A stretch of 64,000 nt of DNA from Acaricomes phytoseiuli DSM 14247 (GTDB lineage: Bacteria; Actinomycetota; Actinomycetes; Actinomycetales; Micrococcaceae), in NCBI RefSeq assembly GCF_000376245.1, contig NZ_AQXM01000059.1, positions 43,459 to 107,458 on the forward strand. Reading direction: 5' to 3'. Shown here in pieces: positions 8,710 through 17,111 of this stretch. The position numbers were made by a program, and so were the translations under genes. The first letter of the stretch is position 1. Each line of letters begins with the position of its first letter. The notes beneath the pieces were generated by a model. The model worked only from the letters and a program-made list of their open reading frames with translations, ran no database searches and was not told where the DNA came from.

Positions 8710-8973
8710 TTACCGCGCCTTCAGGGCCGCGCGTTCGGTGAGCAGCCGCCGCAGGCGCACCGGATCCAACCGCCAGAAATCCCTCGGTGTTCCGTCGATG
8801 AGCAACACTGGCACTTCCTCGGCGAACCGGGCTCGCAGCTCCGGCTCGGCATCGAGTGAACGTTCGATGACGTGCTCGCCGAATTCGGCAGCCACAGCGA
8901 CCGCGGTCTCTCTGGCCGCAACGCACAGCGAGCAATCGGCGGCGACGATGAGAGTGAGCGCGGGTTCGGTCAT
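8710..8973 (-). CDS. glutaredoxin family protein
   Basis: A small thioredoxin-fold protein (87 residues) with an N-terminal redox motif CSLC in AADCSLCVAAR, and the cis-Pro region VPVLLIDG near residue 62. It matches the DUF836-type glutaredoxin-like proteins that actinobacteria often encode beside rex, hemA or a HAD phosphatase. Partner proteins are unknown. The ATG at 8973 is preceded by TAGGCT and seven bases, which suggests a leaderless start; a GTG at 8979 is possible. It lies upstream of rex on the same strand. Confidence 0.85.
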   Translation of the reverse strand: MTEPALTLIVAADCSLCVAARETAVAVAAEFGEHVIERSLDAEPELRARFAEEVPVLLIDGTPRDFWRLDPVRLRRLLTERAALKAR

Positions 8974-8980
8974 AGCCACC

Positions 8981-8986
8981 AGCCTA
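8981..8986 (-). promoter_or_regulatory. -10 box (TAGGCT, minus strand) of the glutaredoxin-like gene
   Basis: On the minus strand TAGGCT is followed by seven bases and then the ATG at 8973. This is the same geometry as other probable leaderless starts in the window. Confidence 0.4.
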
Positions 8987-9063
8987 GGATACTGGCAGCC
9001 GATCCTGAACGGTCTGCTGCGGTTCAGCGGCGGGGCACCGCCTCAGAGAGCACAGGTTCTGTC

Positions 9064-9069
9064 TAGAAT
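9064..9069 (+). promoter_or_regulatory. -10 box (TAGAAT) of the HAD phosphatase gene
   Basis: TAGAAT ends exactly 6 bp before the ATG at 9076. GGAG occurs in that spacer but only one base from the ATG, too close for ribosome binding, so a leaderless mRNA is more likely. Confidence 0.5.
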
Positions 9070-9075
9070 CGGAGT

Positions 9076-9888
9076 ATGCCCACCGACAGTCCCACTGATG
9101 CTGGCCAGCCTCCGGTCAGCCTAGGACTACCCGGGGAAGCCGCCTTCTTCGACGTCGACAATACTTTGATGCGTGGTGCCAGCCTCTTCCACGTCGCCAG
9201 GAAGATGTATCAGAAACAGGCTTTCACGATGCGCCAGGCCCTTGGCTTCGCCTGGAAACAGACCATGTTTATCCTGCGCGGTGAGGATCTCGAAGATATA
9301 CGCTCGATCCAAAACTCCGCGCTTTCACTGGCGGCGGGAATCCGCACTGAATTCGTTGAAGAAGTGGGCGAAGAAGTCTACGACGAAATGATCGCCTCGA
9401 AGATCTGGCCGGGCGCGAAAGCCCTCGCCGACCAACACCTACGGGTTCGGCGCCGGGTATGGTTAGTCACCGCCACACCGGTCGAAGTAGCAAAAGTCAT
9501 CGCTCAACGGCTCAGCCTGACCGGAGCTTTGGGAACCGTCTGCGAGGTTGAGGACGGCGCGTATACCGGCCGATTGGTGGGCGAGGTGCTCCACGGGCCG
9601 GCGAAAGCCCAGGCGGTGCGGGAGCTGGCGGCTCGGGAGCACCTGGACCTGGAACAGTGCTGGGCTTACAGCGATTCGCATAACGATATCCCGCTACTCT
9701 CCCTCGTAGGGCACCCGGTGGCGATCAACCCGGATGCCAAACTGCGCAAGCACGCCCGGGACCAGAACTGGCCGGTGTACGATTTCCGCTCGGGCCGTCG
9801 CGCCGCCACATTCGGCCTGCGGGTAGCCACATTGGCTGGGGCGGTCTACGGAATGTGGCGAGGCTTCAGCCGGTTCCGAAAAAGTTAG
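9076..9888 (+). CDS. HAD-IB family phosphatase (SerB-like)
   Basis: A haloacid dehalogenase hydrolase (270 residues) of subfamily IB, which contains phosphoserine phosphatases. Motif I is FFDVDNTLMRG near residues 24-34, motif II is WLVTATP near residue 132, and motifs III/IV appear as a Lys in HGPAKAQAV and in CWAYSDSHNDIPLL. The C-terminus has a short hydrophobic stretch (LRVATLAGAVYGMW). The substrate cannot be told from sequence; actinobacterial SerB1-like proteins of this type are often linked to lipid or serine metabolism. The 3' end is followed by a terminator hairpin. Confidence 0.9.
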   Translation: MPTDSPTDAGQPPVSLGLPGEAAFFDVDNTLMRGASLFHVARKMYQKQAFTMRQALGFAWKQTMFILRGEDLEDIRSIQNSALSLAAGIRTEFVEEVGEEVYDEMIASKIWPGAKALADQHLRVRRRVWLVTATPVEVAKVIAQRLSLTGALGTVCEVEDGAYTGRLVGEVLHGPAKAQAVRELAAREHLDLEQCWAYSDSHNDIPLLSLVGHPVAINPDAKLRKHARDQNWPVYDFRSGRRAATFGLRVATLAGAVYGMWRGFSRFRKS

Positions 9889-9890
9889 AC

Positions 9891-9926
9891 AGAAAGCCCG
9901 CCACCAACCGTGGTGACGGGCTTTCT
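9891..9926. terminator. hairpin between the HAD gene and bS22
   Basis: The 10-base stem AGAAAGCCCG pairs with CGGGCTTTCT, with an inner CACC/GGTG pairing. It lies just after the HAD gene stop and 30 bp from the convergent bS22 stop, so it may serve both genes. Confidence 0.8.
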
Positions 9927-9955
9927 CAGTCCTATGTCCTATTTCCTGGACAGGA

Positions 9956-10054
9956 TTACTTCTTATTGCGGCGCTGGTGCCGGGTCTTGCGAAGCAGCTT
10001 CCGATGCTTCTTCTTCGCCATCCGCTTACGCCGCTTTTTGATTACTGAACCCAC
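9956..10054 (-). CDS. small ribosomal subunit protein bS22 (AURKAIP1/COX24 domain)
   Basis: A 32-residue, extremely basic protein beginning MGSVIKKRRKRMAKKK and ending HQRRNKK. The sequence matches actinobacterial bS22, a very small 30S subunit protein first seen in mycobacterial ribosomes, with the AURKAIP1/COX24 C-terminal domain. It begins with GTG preceded by TGAGGAC. The gene is followed on the minus-strand side by the shared hairpin at 9891-9926. It sits next to the BldC-like gene, a pairing I recall as conserved in mycobacteria. Confidence 0.92.
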   Translation of the reverse strand: MGSVIKKRRKRMAKKKHRKLLRKTRHQRRNKK

Positions 10055-10145
10055 AAAGTCCTCACAAACTTACTGGCTCCGCCATTGCACGAGGCCAGGA
10101 CATCTCTACGAATTGACCGATTTAGATGTAACTAGACTACAGCCT

Positions 10146-10358
10146 TCACGCACTGTAAGCCGAACCGTCGAGGCCGACACTGCGCAGATGCTCCTTCACG
10201 GCGTTCTCCGGCACCCGGTAGGAGCGCCCAAACTGTACGGCGGGGAGCTCCCCGGAGTGCACTAGACGGTACACCGTCATCTTGGACACCCGCATGACCT
10301 CCGCGACCTCCGCCACGGTCAGAAAACGCACCTTCGAGAAATCAGTGCCTTCGGTCAT
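10146..10358 (-). CDS. excisionase-fold/BldC-like DNA-binding protein
   Basis: A 70-residue protein consisting almost entirely of a MerR-like winged helix-turn-helix: FLTVAEVAEVMRVSKMTVYR (helix 2 and recognition helix) and the wing LPAVQFGRSYRVPENAV. It resembles BldC-type developmental regulators and phage excisionases, but no integrase or phage gene is near. Its partner bS22 suggests a housekeeping chromosomal gene. It probably binds DNA as head-to-tail oligomers, as BldC does; targets are unknown. AAGGACGAAGG precedes the ATG. Confidence 0.88.
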   Translation of the reverse strand: MTEGTDFSKVRFLTVAEVAEVMRVSKMTVYRLVHSGELPAVQFGRSYRVPENAVKEHLRSVGLDGSAYSA

Positions 10359-10524
10359 CCTTCGTCCTTCATCCTTAAGCTAGATCATCGAGCTAAGAGG
10401 CGAATCGGAAAGTGCAGGATTCAGCCGTCGAAACCTTCTCTCTCACTTTACACAACCTGTGCCCTTTATAGGATCCTGCTGGTGATGTTTGCGTACCCCC
10501 GTCTCAAAATCCTCAGAGAAAATT

Positions 10525-10552
10525 TTTGTGGCTATCCGTGGTTAACCACAAA
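10525..10552. promoter_or_regulatory. nested inverted repeat, possible operator
   Basis: TTTGTGG and CCACAAA flank a 14-bp centre, and a perfect 12-bp palindrome GTGGTTAACCAC (10538-10549) overlaps the right arm. It lies about 170-195 bp upstream of the BldC-like start. The symmetry fits a dimeric regulator site, but no regulator can be assigned. Confidence 0.35.
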
Positions 10553-10642
10553 GTATGTGCATATTATTCAAGTCCAGCGACTATAAGTTAAAACTCGGCA
10601 GTCTGGGACGCGCAGAATCATCAGATATCGGTGCTCTTGCGT

Positions 10643-10687
10643 AAAAAGCCTTCCTGGGCATGAGCTTTGGGGGCGAGGAAGTCTTTT
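10643..10687. terminator. bidirectional hairpin with T-runs
   Basis: AAAAAGCCTTCCT pairs with AGGAAGTCTTTT with one mismatch around a 20-base loop. Both strands end in a T-run, so it could terminate transcription either way. A second hairpin at 10708-10740 already follows the LAL regulator gene, so this one may belong to another transcript. Confidence 0.55.
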
Positions 10688-10707
10688 AAAACCGGACTAC
10701 GAGAGCG

Positions 10708-10740
10708 ATGGGGCGGCACGCATCATGCGTGCCGCCCCAT
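10708..10740 (-). terminator. terminator of the LAL regulator gene
   Basis: A perfect 16-bp stem (ATGGGGCGGCACGCAT) with a one-base loop, 61 bp beyond the stop codon of the LuxR-family gene. Confidence 0.75.
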
Positions 10741-10801
10741 CCATGACCGGCGGCAATCACCACAGTCTGGATGACGTTCAGCATCCTACCGACCATTGGC
10801 A

Positions 10802-13609
10802 TCAGCCGGCGTTCTTCACCGCTTCGTTGAGCATCGCGACCAGCCGGGTCCGAGACTGCGCCCCGGTCTTCTTGTAGACATTGGTCAGCCGAGTCTCAAT
10901 AGCCCGCAGTGACAATCCCAACAGTTCGGCGATCTCTTTGTTCCTGCGACCCTGCAAAACCTGAGTCACCACTTGCCGCTCGGCAGCGGTCAGCTCCTCG
11001 GTCAGCTGGATCTCCTCTAGGTCGACACTCTCCTGGACCAGTTCACCGGGCACCTCCTCCGCGCCGGAACCCCCTGGCAGATCAACCAGCACAGCACCCC
11101 CGGCATTTCCCCGGAAGATCTGGCGAACCTGCCCACTGCGCTGATTCTGCCGGGGATCCATGCGGCGGCGGTCCATAACCGGCACCTGCCGGCCATCAAG
11201 AGTCGGCCAGGGGCTCGCCCCGATCTCCTCGAAAAGCGTCAGTGCCTTGAGCTGCTCTTTCTCGCCCTGGGTCACATAGCCGAGCTGCCGCAACCGGTCA
11301 CCGTAATTCGACAGTGTGCGCCCATACTCGTAATCAGTGCCCACCGCTCGGGCCACGCGCACCGCCTGTCGATACAGCTCAAGCGACAGCTGCCCCTCCG
11401 CCAGCATCGCACGGCAGCGGGCCACCACCACCGAACCCCAGTTAGAGGGATAGCGGCGAACTCGATCTTCCAGATCAGCGAGGACTTTGCGGCCTTCGTT
11501 GAGCCGGTCGAGCGCCACGAGCGCCTCGATCAGATCCGCCTCGTAGCGGAGGAATAGAGGGTTATACCGGGCCCCCCGGGAACCGTGCACCCGGTTCAGA
11601 TAGCGCAGGGCCTCTTCGTAATCTCCCCGAGCCAGTGCGGCATGGCCGCGTAGCAAGGCGATCCGGATGGCGTTCCCCGGCGTCCTGCCACCCACGCTGC
11701 CGCGCAGAACTCTGTCGATATGCGGTTCTGCCGCAGTTAGATCGTTTTTTGCCAGCCAGTACCAACTACGGAGGTATTCGGTGAAGACCAGATGCAGCTG
11801 CTGCACATCCGGTGTCGCATGCAGGCTTTCGATGATCTCCATCGCCCGGCTGAACTGCCCCGCCCGGATCTCGTTCTGGGCCTGCATAGCCCGGGTCGTC
11901 TCCAGCCGGAGCGGCGCCGGCTCCGGGGAAAGTCGCAGAATAGTCTCGAAAACCGTCCGGGCCTGATCGTAATACTCCGCATAGGTCAGCATCCTGCCCA
12001 CCCGAGTCAGGATCGAAACATCGAAAGTGCTCAGGTTCTCCACCATCAGCTTCTCGAAGACTTCGAGCGCAGGCAGTGGATCGCCCTCGATCGCAGACAG
12101 CAAGCTGCGTGCATGCGAGTAGATCTCCGCGTGCACCGGGCCGACATCGCCTAGCAGCGAAGCCGCCTTGCCCAGCAGGCGCTTAGCCTGATCAACTTCC
12201 CAGGACTCGACATGTAAGAACACGAGCAAACACAGCAACTGCATATTGAGTTCCGGGCTGCCGTCCTTGCTCAAGCGGACCAGGCTGGAGACTTCTCGAC
12301 TATTCAGTTCGAATCTGGAGAAGAAGCTGATCCGGAGCCGCTCCAGCGCGATACGAACACGGTCGTGCTCAGCAACGGAGAAATCCAGAGCCCAGCGCAG
12401 ATAGTATTCGGCATGGTTAAGCTCGCCCATTTCTACCATCGCTCGGGCGAGATCGCAGAGCGTCTCGGTGACATTCTCCCGTTCAGAACGGGCGAGTATG
12501 ATCGCTCTATCCACATAAGCGGTACCCAGCAACCCATCGCCCCGGCTGACTAGCTCGGTGGCAGTTCTGATCATAGCCCCCGAATTTCGGCCCACTCCGA
12601 ACAGAAAAGAGGCGTGCCACTGTTCCAGCAGAGAACCGTGATTGTGATGAGCTTCTGCAAGCGCTGCGTGCAATTCCTGCCGCTTAGAGGTATCCAAGGA
12701 TAGGTACAGCATGCAGCGGAAAACCGCCTGCTGGACCCGCAGGGAATCCCCGGTGCGCATTAGAACCCGGTCGTGGATTAGGTTCTCCAGAGCGTGCTGC
12801 TTCTCGCCCAGGATGTCCCGGAGCGCCCGCTCCAGATGCACCGGAGCGGTACTGACCAGCAGCATGACCTCCTGAGCCTCTTCGGAAAGCCCCTGGAAGA
12901 AGCGTTCGGTTTCCCGCGCAGCGCGATGACCGAAGTGCGCCGGATAGGAGAGCGGATCACGACCCTTGCGTTCACCCTCGGAAAGCGCTTCGAGCCCCTC
13001 CCGCAGATAAGCAGGATTGCCGCTGGAGATCGCGGAGATGATCTGCAAGACCGAGGGAACGGTACCCGGCTTGGCCATGTCCTGAGCCACCGCAAGGCTC
13101 TGTCTCAGCGTCAGCATCTGAAGCGCGAGCTCTGGCAGCGCCTGGAAAGGCCCACAACTAAGGTTCTCCTCGACGCTGAGTAGCAGATTCAGCCCGGTGC
13201 CGCGAAGCCGTCGTGCCAGGAAGCCGAGCACTGCCTGGCTCCCGAGGTCCATGCGATCGGCATCGTCGATCACGACCAGGCGCGGGGACAGCCCGAAGTC
13301 GACCACCCGACGCAAGAGTTCCTGCGCCACCAGGAAATCGTCTTCGCTATCTCGGCGCTGAACTGCTGAAGGCCAGAATGTTTCGGTATGTCCTAGAGCT
13401 GCCAACACTGCTGAGATCCCCGAATAGCGCCATTCCGTCTCTGCGGGATTAGCGCGCACCAAAATGGCGTCAGGAAAAGACGCAGCAGCCTCCTCAAGCA
13501 GATAGGTCTTCCCCAGGCCAGCTGCCGCACTGACCACGAGTATCGCCTCTCTGCTTCCCCCGAAGACCTCCCTGACGCGATGCATCTCGCGTTCTCGCTC
13601 GCTAACCAT
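10802..13609 (-). CDS. LAL-type LuxR family transcriptional regulator
   Basis: A 935-residue regulator with an N-terminal AAA-type ATPase, a long helical middle and a C-terminal LuxR helix-turn-helix. The P-loop is AAAGLGKTYLL near residue 30 (Ala in place of the first Gly), with Walker B LVVIDDADR near residue 115. The middle (about residues 330-800) is TPR-like. The HTH at about 872-930 reads LTAAERQVVTQVLQGR and NKEIAELLGLS. LAL (MalT-type) proteins activate transcription after binding ATP and an inducer. The ATG at 13609 has AGGGGAG six bases upstream. No obvious metabolic target is adjacent. Confidence 0.9.
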   Translation of the reverse strand: MVSEREREMHRVREVFGGSREAILVVSAAAGLGKTYLLEEAAASFPDAILVRANPAETEWRYSGISAVLAALGHTETFWPSAVQRRDSEDDFLVAQELLRRVVDFGLSPRLVVIDDADRMDLGSQAVLGFLARRLRGTGLNLLLSVEENLSCGPFQALPELALQMLTLRQSLAVAQDMAKPGTVPSVLQIISAISSGNPAYLREGLEALSEGERKGRDPLSYPAHFGHRAARETERFFQGLSEEAQEVMLLVSTAPVHLERALRDILGEKQHALENLIHDRVLMRTGDSLRVQQAVFRCMLYLSLDTSKRQELHAALAEAHHNHGSLLEQWHASFLFGVGRNSGAMIRTATELVSRGDGLLGTAYVDRAIILARSERENVTETLCDLARAMVEMGELNHAEYYLRWALDFSVAEHDRVRIALERLRISFFSRFELNSREVSSLVRLSKDGSPELNMQLLCLLVFLHVESWEVDQAKRLLGKAASLLGDVGPVHAEIYSHARSLLSAIEGDPLPALEVFEKLMVENLSTFDVSILTRVGRMLTYAEYYDQARTVFETILRLSPEPAPLRLETTRAMQAQNEIRAGQFSRAMEIIESLHATPDVQQLHLVFTEYLRSWYWLAKNDLTAAEPHIDRVLRGSVGGRTPGNAIRIALLRGHAALARGDYEEALRYLNRVHGSRGARYNPLFLRYEADLIEALVALDRLNEGRKVLADLEDRVRRYPSNWGSVVVARCRAMLAEGQLSLELYRQAVRVARAVGTDYEYGRTLSNYGDRLRQLGYVTQGEKEQLKALTLFEEIGASPWPTLDGRQVPVMDRRRMDPRQNQRSGQVRQIFRGNAGGAVLVDLPGGSGAEEVPGELVQESVDLEEIQLTEELTAAERQVVTQVLQGRRNKEIAELLGLSLRAIETRLTNVYKKTGAQSRTRLVAMLNEAVKNAG

Positions 13610-13752
13610 CAAAGCTCCCCTAGGCCTTTGACCTCTAACCCCACTGGGAAGGACTCAATAACCCCTATTTTTGAAACACCATCCATTCCCTGGCTTAGCA
13701 AGATTCTGGCATATGTTCGGCCGGTGTGCTGGGATTATGAGCAGGATTCCGG

Positions 13753-14220
13753 TCAGGAGGGCGATCCGTGATCTTTACGTCGACCGAACTTAGGAAGATT
13801 GGCGAAAAGGTCCGCCGCCTTAGTGGCTGCACGGCCAACGCTGCGACCAATCTGCTGTGACACGCTTTCGCCGTCCTGTTCAGCATCGGCTTCTCTATGA
13901 TCAAGCCGCGACTCCTGCGCTTTCGCTCCAGGCAGAACCCTGGGCTCGGATTCCGGTCCGGGGTCTGCGACATCGTCGAACCACTGACGAGCCGTCAGCA
14001 GCGGCTCGTGTTCAATCGAGTAGAAACGCCGCTGACCTTCCGCGCGCATCGTCACCAAGCCCGCTTCCCGGAGCACTTTGAGGTGCTTGGATACCGTGGG
14101 CTGACTCGTGCCGACTCCATCGACGAGCTCCCCCACCGAAAGGTCGCCGCGACGCAGAAGGGTCAAGATCTCCCGCCGGGTAGGCTCGGCAAGCACAGCG
14201 AAAACATCCTGGTTAACCAT
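13753..14220 (-). CDS. ArsR-family transcriptional regulator
   Basis: A 155-residue protein with an ArsR/SmtB winged helix at residues 1-90: LAEPTRREILTLL, then VGELVDGVGTSQPTVSKHLKVL as helix-turn-helix and GQRRFYSI as wing. The Asp-, Glu- and Arg-rich C-terminus is probably disordered. There is no Cys, so a thiol-based metal site is absent and it more likely belongs to the non-metal (SdpR-like) branch. Three GGGTAT repeats spaced 15 bp apart lie directly upstream, and TAGGGT seven bases before the ATG suggests a leaderless mRNA. Autoregulation is plausible. Confidence 0.88.
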   Translation of the reverse strand: MVNQDVFAVLAEPTRREILTLLRRGDLSVGELVDGVGTSQPTVSKHLKVLREAGLVTMRAEGQRRFYSIEHEPLLTARQWFDDVADPGPESEPRVLPGAKAQESRLDHREADAEQDGESVSQQIGRSVGRAATKAADLFANLPKFGRRKDHGSPS

Positions 14221-14225
14221 GTCTC

Positions 14226-14261
14226 ATACCCTAGCGACGTATACCCCCCATCGGCATACCC
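14226..14261 (-). promoter_or_regulatory. three phased GGGTAT repeats upstream of the arsR-type gene
   Basis: On the plus strand ATACCC occurs at 14226, 14241 and 14256, exactly 15 bp apart. In transcription direction these are three GGGTAT copies, the nearest overlapping the predicted -10 box TAGGGT (14228-14233), seven bases before the ATG. The spacing and promoter overlap suggest an operator. Confidence 0.5.
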
Positions 14262-14308
14262 CATGCCTGCGGCCCGTGCTCTGATCGCCGATCGCCGCGA
14301 ACACCTGA

Positions 14309-15547
14309 TCAGTCCAACCAGGGATCCAGCCCATGCAGCGGGAAAACCGCTTTGCGAGTCGCCAGAATCACTCTGTCCACCGCATCGGCCGGGTTATAAC
14401 CGGTCTCCCAGGAGCGCCACCAGAGATCGACATCATCGCCCATCAACGCAGGGCCATCGGTGCCAAATCCGATGCGCAATTTGTCCCGCCAGACCTGCGG
14501 CACCTCGGTGCGCAGCGGTACCGGCTTTCCGCTGACCACCGCGATCAGATGCGACCAGATCCTAGGCACCGCTGAGGTGACATCGTAACCGCCTCCGCCG
14601 AGCGCCAGCCAGCGCCCCTCGCACAGCTCCTGTGCCAGCCCGGCGATGGTCAAGGCGGCTTCTCGCTGCGCATCGACGCTGGTGCTCAAGTGGGTGAGCG
14701 GATCCTCGCGGTGCGAATCACAGCCGTGCTGGGAAACGATGACCTCCGGGCCGAAGGCGCGTACCACCTGAGGAACCACGGCGTGAAAGGCACGCAGCCA
14801 CCCGCCGTCACCGCTGTATGCGGGCAGAGCGATATTCACCGCGGTGCCCTCGACTCCGGGGCCGCCGGTCTCATCGGCGAAACCGGTTCCAGGGAAGAGC
14901 GTGAGGCCGCTCTCATGCAATGAGACCGTGAGCACGCGGGGATCATCGTAGAAGATATCCTGCGTTCCATCACCGTGGTGGGCGTCGATATCGATATAGG
15001 CCACTCGCTGGACCCCACCATCCAGCAGCGCCTGTATGGCGACTGCAGCATCGTTGTAGATGCAGAAGCCGCTGGCCCTCGCCGCATGCGCATGGTGCAT
15101 GCCCCCGGCGAAGTTCACCCCGCGCACAGCGGTGCCGTCCAGCATCGCCGATACCGCTCGCAGAGAACCGCCCACAAGCCTGGCGCTGGCCTCATGCATT
15201 CCGGGGAAAACCGGATCATCCTCCGTGCCAAGCCCTCGCTCCTGCAGGGTCAGCGGCTCCAATACACTGCTCGCCGCCTGGACGGCCTGGATGTACTCGG
15301 GTTCATGCACCGTGCCCAGCTGGGCATCGCTCGCGACGAAGGGCTCCGCAAGACGAACCCCGGGGCGCTCCAGAAGCCCCAGAGCCTCGGCGAGGCCCGC
15401 GGTCAGTGAAAGCCGGGCCGACGCCATCGGATGATCCGGTCCGAAATCATAGGCGGTCAGTGACTCGTCCCAGATTACGCACGTCGGAGCACTGGCCGGC
15501 CCGGAGGAGGAGCCAGTCGAAGCCCGCGAGGAATTAGTATCCGTCAT
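14309..15547 (-). CDS. acuC: acetoin utilization protein AcuC / class I-II histone deacetylase-like
   Basis: A zinc-dependent deacetylase-fold protein (412 residues). The fold signature is present: GGMHHAHAARASGFCIYND (catalytic His pair), IDIDAHHGDGTQDIFY (zinc ligands) and SQHGCDSHREDPL. In Bacillus, AcuC deacetylates and activates acetyl-CoA synthetase; acs also occurs in this window, though 22 kb away. The ATG at 15547 (MTDTNSS) fits the family N-terminus; the longer open frame upstream is not supported by homology and would overlap trkH. It is divergent from the trkH-trkA pair. Confidence 0.9.
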   Translation of the reverse strand: MTDTNSSRASTGSSSGPASAPTCVIWDESLTAYDFGPDHPMASARLSLTAGLAEALGLLERPGVRLAEPFVASDAQLGTVHEPEYIQAVQAASSVLEPLTLQERGLGTEDDPVFPGMHEASARLVGGSLRAVSAMLDGTAVRGVNFAGGMHHAHAARASGFCIYNDAAVAIQALLDGGVQRVAYIDIDAHHGDGTQDIFYDDPRVLTVSLHESGLTLFPGTGFADETGGPGVEGTAVNIALPAYSGDGGWLRAFHAVVPQVVRAFGPEVIVSQHGCDSHREDPLTHLSTSVDAQREAALTIAGLAQELCEGRWLALGGGGYDVTSAVPRIWSHLIAVVSGKPVPLRTEVPQVWRDKLRIGFGTDGPALMGDDVDLWWRSWETGYNPADAVDRVILATRKAVFPLHGLDPWLD

Positions 15548-15701
15548 CCTAAGCAAGGCTACGCGACGAACTTCCTGCAGAAGAGCTTCAGAAGCGCATA
15601 AAACGCAGAAAACAGAGAAACCAGGAGAAAAGTGGTTAACTACATCCAGGCATTCAGCCCAGAAGTGAGTAAAACTAGCCGAACGCTGCGACCGGAGCAC
15701 C

Positions 15702-17111
15702 ATGACGAAGAATACTGCCTCCTGGCGTCCGCGCCCTGAGCGCGGCCGCTTCGGCTTCATCATGGCGATCCGGGACTTCATCGACTCGGTGGCCAGCTCA
15801 TCCCCGGCCAGGCTCGCCTTGATCGTCTTCGCGCTGGTCATCATGGCCTTCACGACGTTGCTCACCCTGCCCATAGCTTCCGCCTCGGGCGAGCCGACCC
15901 CTTTTCACGACGCCCTGTTCACTGCGGTATCCGCAGTGTGCGTCACCGGGCTGACCGTCGTCTCCACCGCTGTCTACTGGTCGTTCTTCGGGCAGGTCGT
16001 CATTTTGGTGGCGATCTTCATCGGCGGCCTGGGCATCCTGACGCTGGCATCGCTGATGGCACTGACCGTCTCGAAGCGTCTGGGCCTTCGGGGCCGGTTG
16101 ATCGCCCAGGAAGCCACTAACGCAGGGCGCCTCGGCGAAGTCGGCACACTGCTGCGCATCGTCATCACCACCTCGGTCGCGGTAGAGCTCGTCCTGGCTG
16201 TGATCCTAGCGTTCCGGTTCATGACTCTGGGCGAAGCCTTCTGGCCGGCGACCTGGCACGCGGTCTTCTACGCAATCTCATCCTTCAACAACGCAGGCTT
16301 CACCCCGCACGCAGACGGGCTGATGTCCTATCAAGACGATCTGTGGGTTCTGGGGCCGCTCATGGCGGGGGTCTTCCTAGGCTCTTTGGGTTTCCCGGTG
16401 ATCATGGTGCTGCGCAGCAGCGGCTTCCGGTTCTCGCGCTGGAACCTGCACACCAAGCTGACGATCCACGTCTCGCTGATTCTGGTCCTGGTAGGCGCCG
16501 TGGGCTTCGCGATCTTCGAGTGGAACAACTCCAGAAGTTTCGGCGAGATGGGCAGCGGGGAGAAAATCCTGCAATCGCTCTTCGCCTCGATCATGACCCG
16601 TTCCGGCGGCTTCAACCTGGTCGACATGAACGATATCTCCCCGGTGTCCCAGCTGTTCACCAACGCCCTGATGTTCGCGGGCGGCGGCTCCGCCTCCACC
16701 GCGGGTGGTATCAAAGTGACCACCCTGGCGGTGATGTTCCTGGCGATCGTCGCAGAAGCCCGGGGCGATAACGATGTCAAAGCCTACGGGCGCACGATCC
16801 CGCAAGGCGTCATGCGGGTAGCGATCTCCGTGATCATGATGGGTGCCACCCTCGTCATGGTCGCTACGGGGGCGATATTGATGATCTCGGATGCACCCTT
16901 GAACCGGGTGCTCTTCGAAGTGATCTCCGCCTTCGCCACCTGCGGACTGAGCACCGGGCTGAGTTCCGAACTGCCGCCAGCCGGCGTTTATGTGCTCTCT
17001 GCACTCATGTTCGCCGGCCGTGTGGGCACGATTACGCTGGCTGCGGCGTTGGCATTAAGACAACGTCGGCAACTGTTCCGATACCCAGAAGAGAGGCCCA
17101 TCATTGGCTGA
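15702..17111 (+). CDS. TrkH/KtrB family potassium uptake protein
   Basis: The membrane-spanning subunit of a K+ uptake system (469 residues). Four repeated membrane-pore-membrane units are expected; selectivity filter segments appear as SAVCVTGLTV near residue 80, SSFNNAGFTPH near residue 195, RSGGFNLVDM near residue 305 and FATCGLSTGL near residue 410. GGAG lies before the ATG. The 3' end overlaps the trkA-like gene by 8 bp, so both subunits are co-translated. Confidence 0.94.
   Translation: MTKNTASWRPRPERGRFGFIMAIRDFIDSVASSSPARLALIVFALVIMAFTTLLTLPIASASGEPTPFHDALFTAVSAVCVTGLTVVSTAVYWSFFGQVVILVAIFIGGLGILTLASLMALTVSKRLGLRGRLIAQEATNAGRLGEVGTLLRIVITTSVAVELVLAVILAFRFMTLGEAFWPATWHAVFYAISSFNNAGFTPHADGLMSYQDDLWVLGPLMAGVFLGSLGFPVIMVLRSSGFRFSRWNLHTKLTIHVSLILVLVGAVGFAIFEWNNSRSFGEMGSGEKILQSLFASIMTRSGGFNLVDMNDISPVSQLFTNALMFAGGGSASTAGGIKVTTLAVMFLAIVAEARGDNDVKAYGRTIPQGVMRVAISVIMMGATLVMVATGAILMISDAPLNRVLFEVISAFATCGLSTGLSSELPPAGVYVLSALMFAGRVGTITLAAALALRQRRQLFRYPEERPIIG

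Larger units (their letters stand above)
10359..10801. other. 443-bp intergenic region rich in inverted repeats
   Basis: No convincing coding sequence is visible. From left to right it holds the 5' region of the BldC-like gene (10359 to about 10480), a nested inverted repeat at 10525-10552, a terminator-like hairpin at 10643-10687 and a strong hairpin at 10708-10740. Its middle (about 10500-10600) is noticeably richer in A+T than flanking genes. A small RNA cannot be excluded. Confidence 0.6.

Noticed and set aside
10643..10687. 6C RNA
   Set aside because: The loop has a C-run, but only one hairpin is present and the known RNA has two C-rich hairpins; a covariance search would be needed.
15548..15874. 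Extended N-terminus of the AcuC-like protein
   Set aside because: The added residues lack homology and would overlap the trkH-like gene; the ATG at 15547 fits the family.
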